Of a stretch of DNA of 6,149 nt, positions 6,026-6,149 are shown piece by piece. Position numbers and translations under genes: made by a program. The first letter of the stretch is position 1, and each line of letters begins with the position of its first letter. Under the pieces are notes generated by a model. The model saw only the letters and a program-made list of their open reading frames with translations, had not been told where the DNA came from and did no database searches. Source of the DNA: Deltaproteobacteria bacterium (GTDB lineage Bacteria; SAR324; NAC60-12); assembly GCA_002707655.1 (NCBI GenBank), contig PANO01000065.1, forward strand, positions 1 to 6,149. Direction: 5' to 3'.

Positions 6026-6041
6026 GCAGCCTCCGGGCTGC
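6026..6041 (+). other. Short GC-rich hairpin after atpE
   Basis: GCAGCC (6026-6031) pairs with GGCTGC (6036-6041) around a four-base loop, ten bases after the atpE stop. No T-run follows, so it is not a standard terminator. It could protect the upstream mRNA from 3' exonucleases, or be chance in GC-rich DNA. Confidence 0.35.
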
Positions 6042-6054
6042 TGCACTCCGCCCC

Positions 6055-6090
6055 TGTGGTGGAATCCACCGCACCGCCAAGCTTGTTTTT
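6055..6090 (+). terminator. Second hairpin with distal T-run after atpE (weak terminator or attenuator)
   Basis: Bases 6055-6062 pair with 6066-6073 through eight pairs, one of them G.U, around the loop AAT. A five-T run follows only at 6086-6090, twelve bases past the stem, which is too distant for a good intrinsic terminator. An 8-base palindrome, CAAGCTTG, lies in between (6078-6085). It could act as a partial terminator or RNA processing signal that reduces expression after atpE. The functional call is tentative. Confidence 0.3.
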
Positions 6091-6102
6091 ACAAATCTCG
6101 GC

Positions 6103-6149
6103 ATGATCGCAGACCGGGATTTCTACAGCCTCCTGCGTCAGCAGGAGTT
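6103..6149 (+). CDS. Possible start of next gene (partial, product unknown)
   Basis: An open frame from ATG 6103 runs off the window edge and encodes M-I-A-D-R-D-F-Y-S-L-L-R-Q-Q-E. atpF would be expected here, but subunit b begins with a hydrophobic membrane anchor and this does not. No Shine-Dalgarno is visible before the ATG. The same frame is open back to the atpE stop, so an upstream non-ATG start is possible. With only 15 codons I cannot say what it encodes or whether it is real. Confidence 0.3.
   Translation, partial: MIADRDFYSLLRQQE

Overview
The window is an ordinary, gene-dense stretch of bacterial chromosome, fairly GC-rich, carrying core housekeeping genes. I see no mobile element, CRISPR array, tRNA or rRNA gene. 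The genes suggest a Gram-negative-type bacterium. The actinobacterial-style PurB, the signal peptides on ATP synthase subunits a and c, and the FecR-like secreted protein would suit a member of the Planctomycetota/Verrucomicrobiota group or a related lineage. That placement is an inference with low to moderate confidence.

Layout. (1) Bases 1-938, plus strand: a lysine-rich, apparently exported protein with a FecR-like N-terminal domain. Its true start may lie before the window. (2) Bases 939-983: a 45-base convergent gap holding a 12-bp GC-rich hairpin, a likely terminator. (3) Bases 984-4023, minus strand: a tight operon transcribed rplU (L21) - rpmA (L27) - trpS (TrpRS) - purB (adenylosuccinate lyase). 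rpmA/trpS and trpS/purB each share a 4-base ATGA overlap. (4) Bases 4024-4225: a divergent promoter region. It has a good sigma70-type promoter towards rplU and an extended -10 promoter towards the ATP synthase genes. (5) Bases 4226-6015, plus strand: the start of an F-type ATP synthase operon, with an AtpZ-like protein, an AtpI-like protein, atpB (subunit a) and atpE (subunit c). (6) Bases 6016-6149: a spacer with two hairpins and a possible start of another reading frame. The usual atpF is not recognisable before the window ends.

How the genes work together. The leftward operon makes two neighbouring 50S proteins, a tRNA-charging enzyme and a purine biosynthesis enzyme, all tied to growth and translation. 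The rightward operon starts the Fo membrane sector: two small accessory membrane proteins, then the stator half-channel (a) and the rotor ring (c). The two operons diverge from one short region, so translation and energy supply could be co-regulated there. The points most worth a second look are the partial Na+-type ligand set in subunit c, the predicted cleavable signal peptides on both a and c, the altered Glu/His pair in subunit a, and the unusual gap after atpE.
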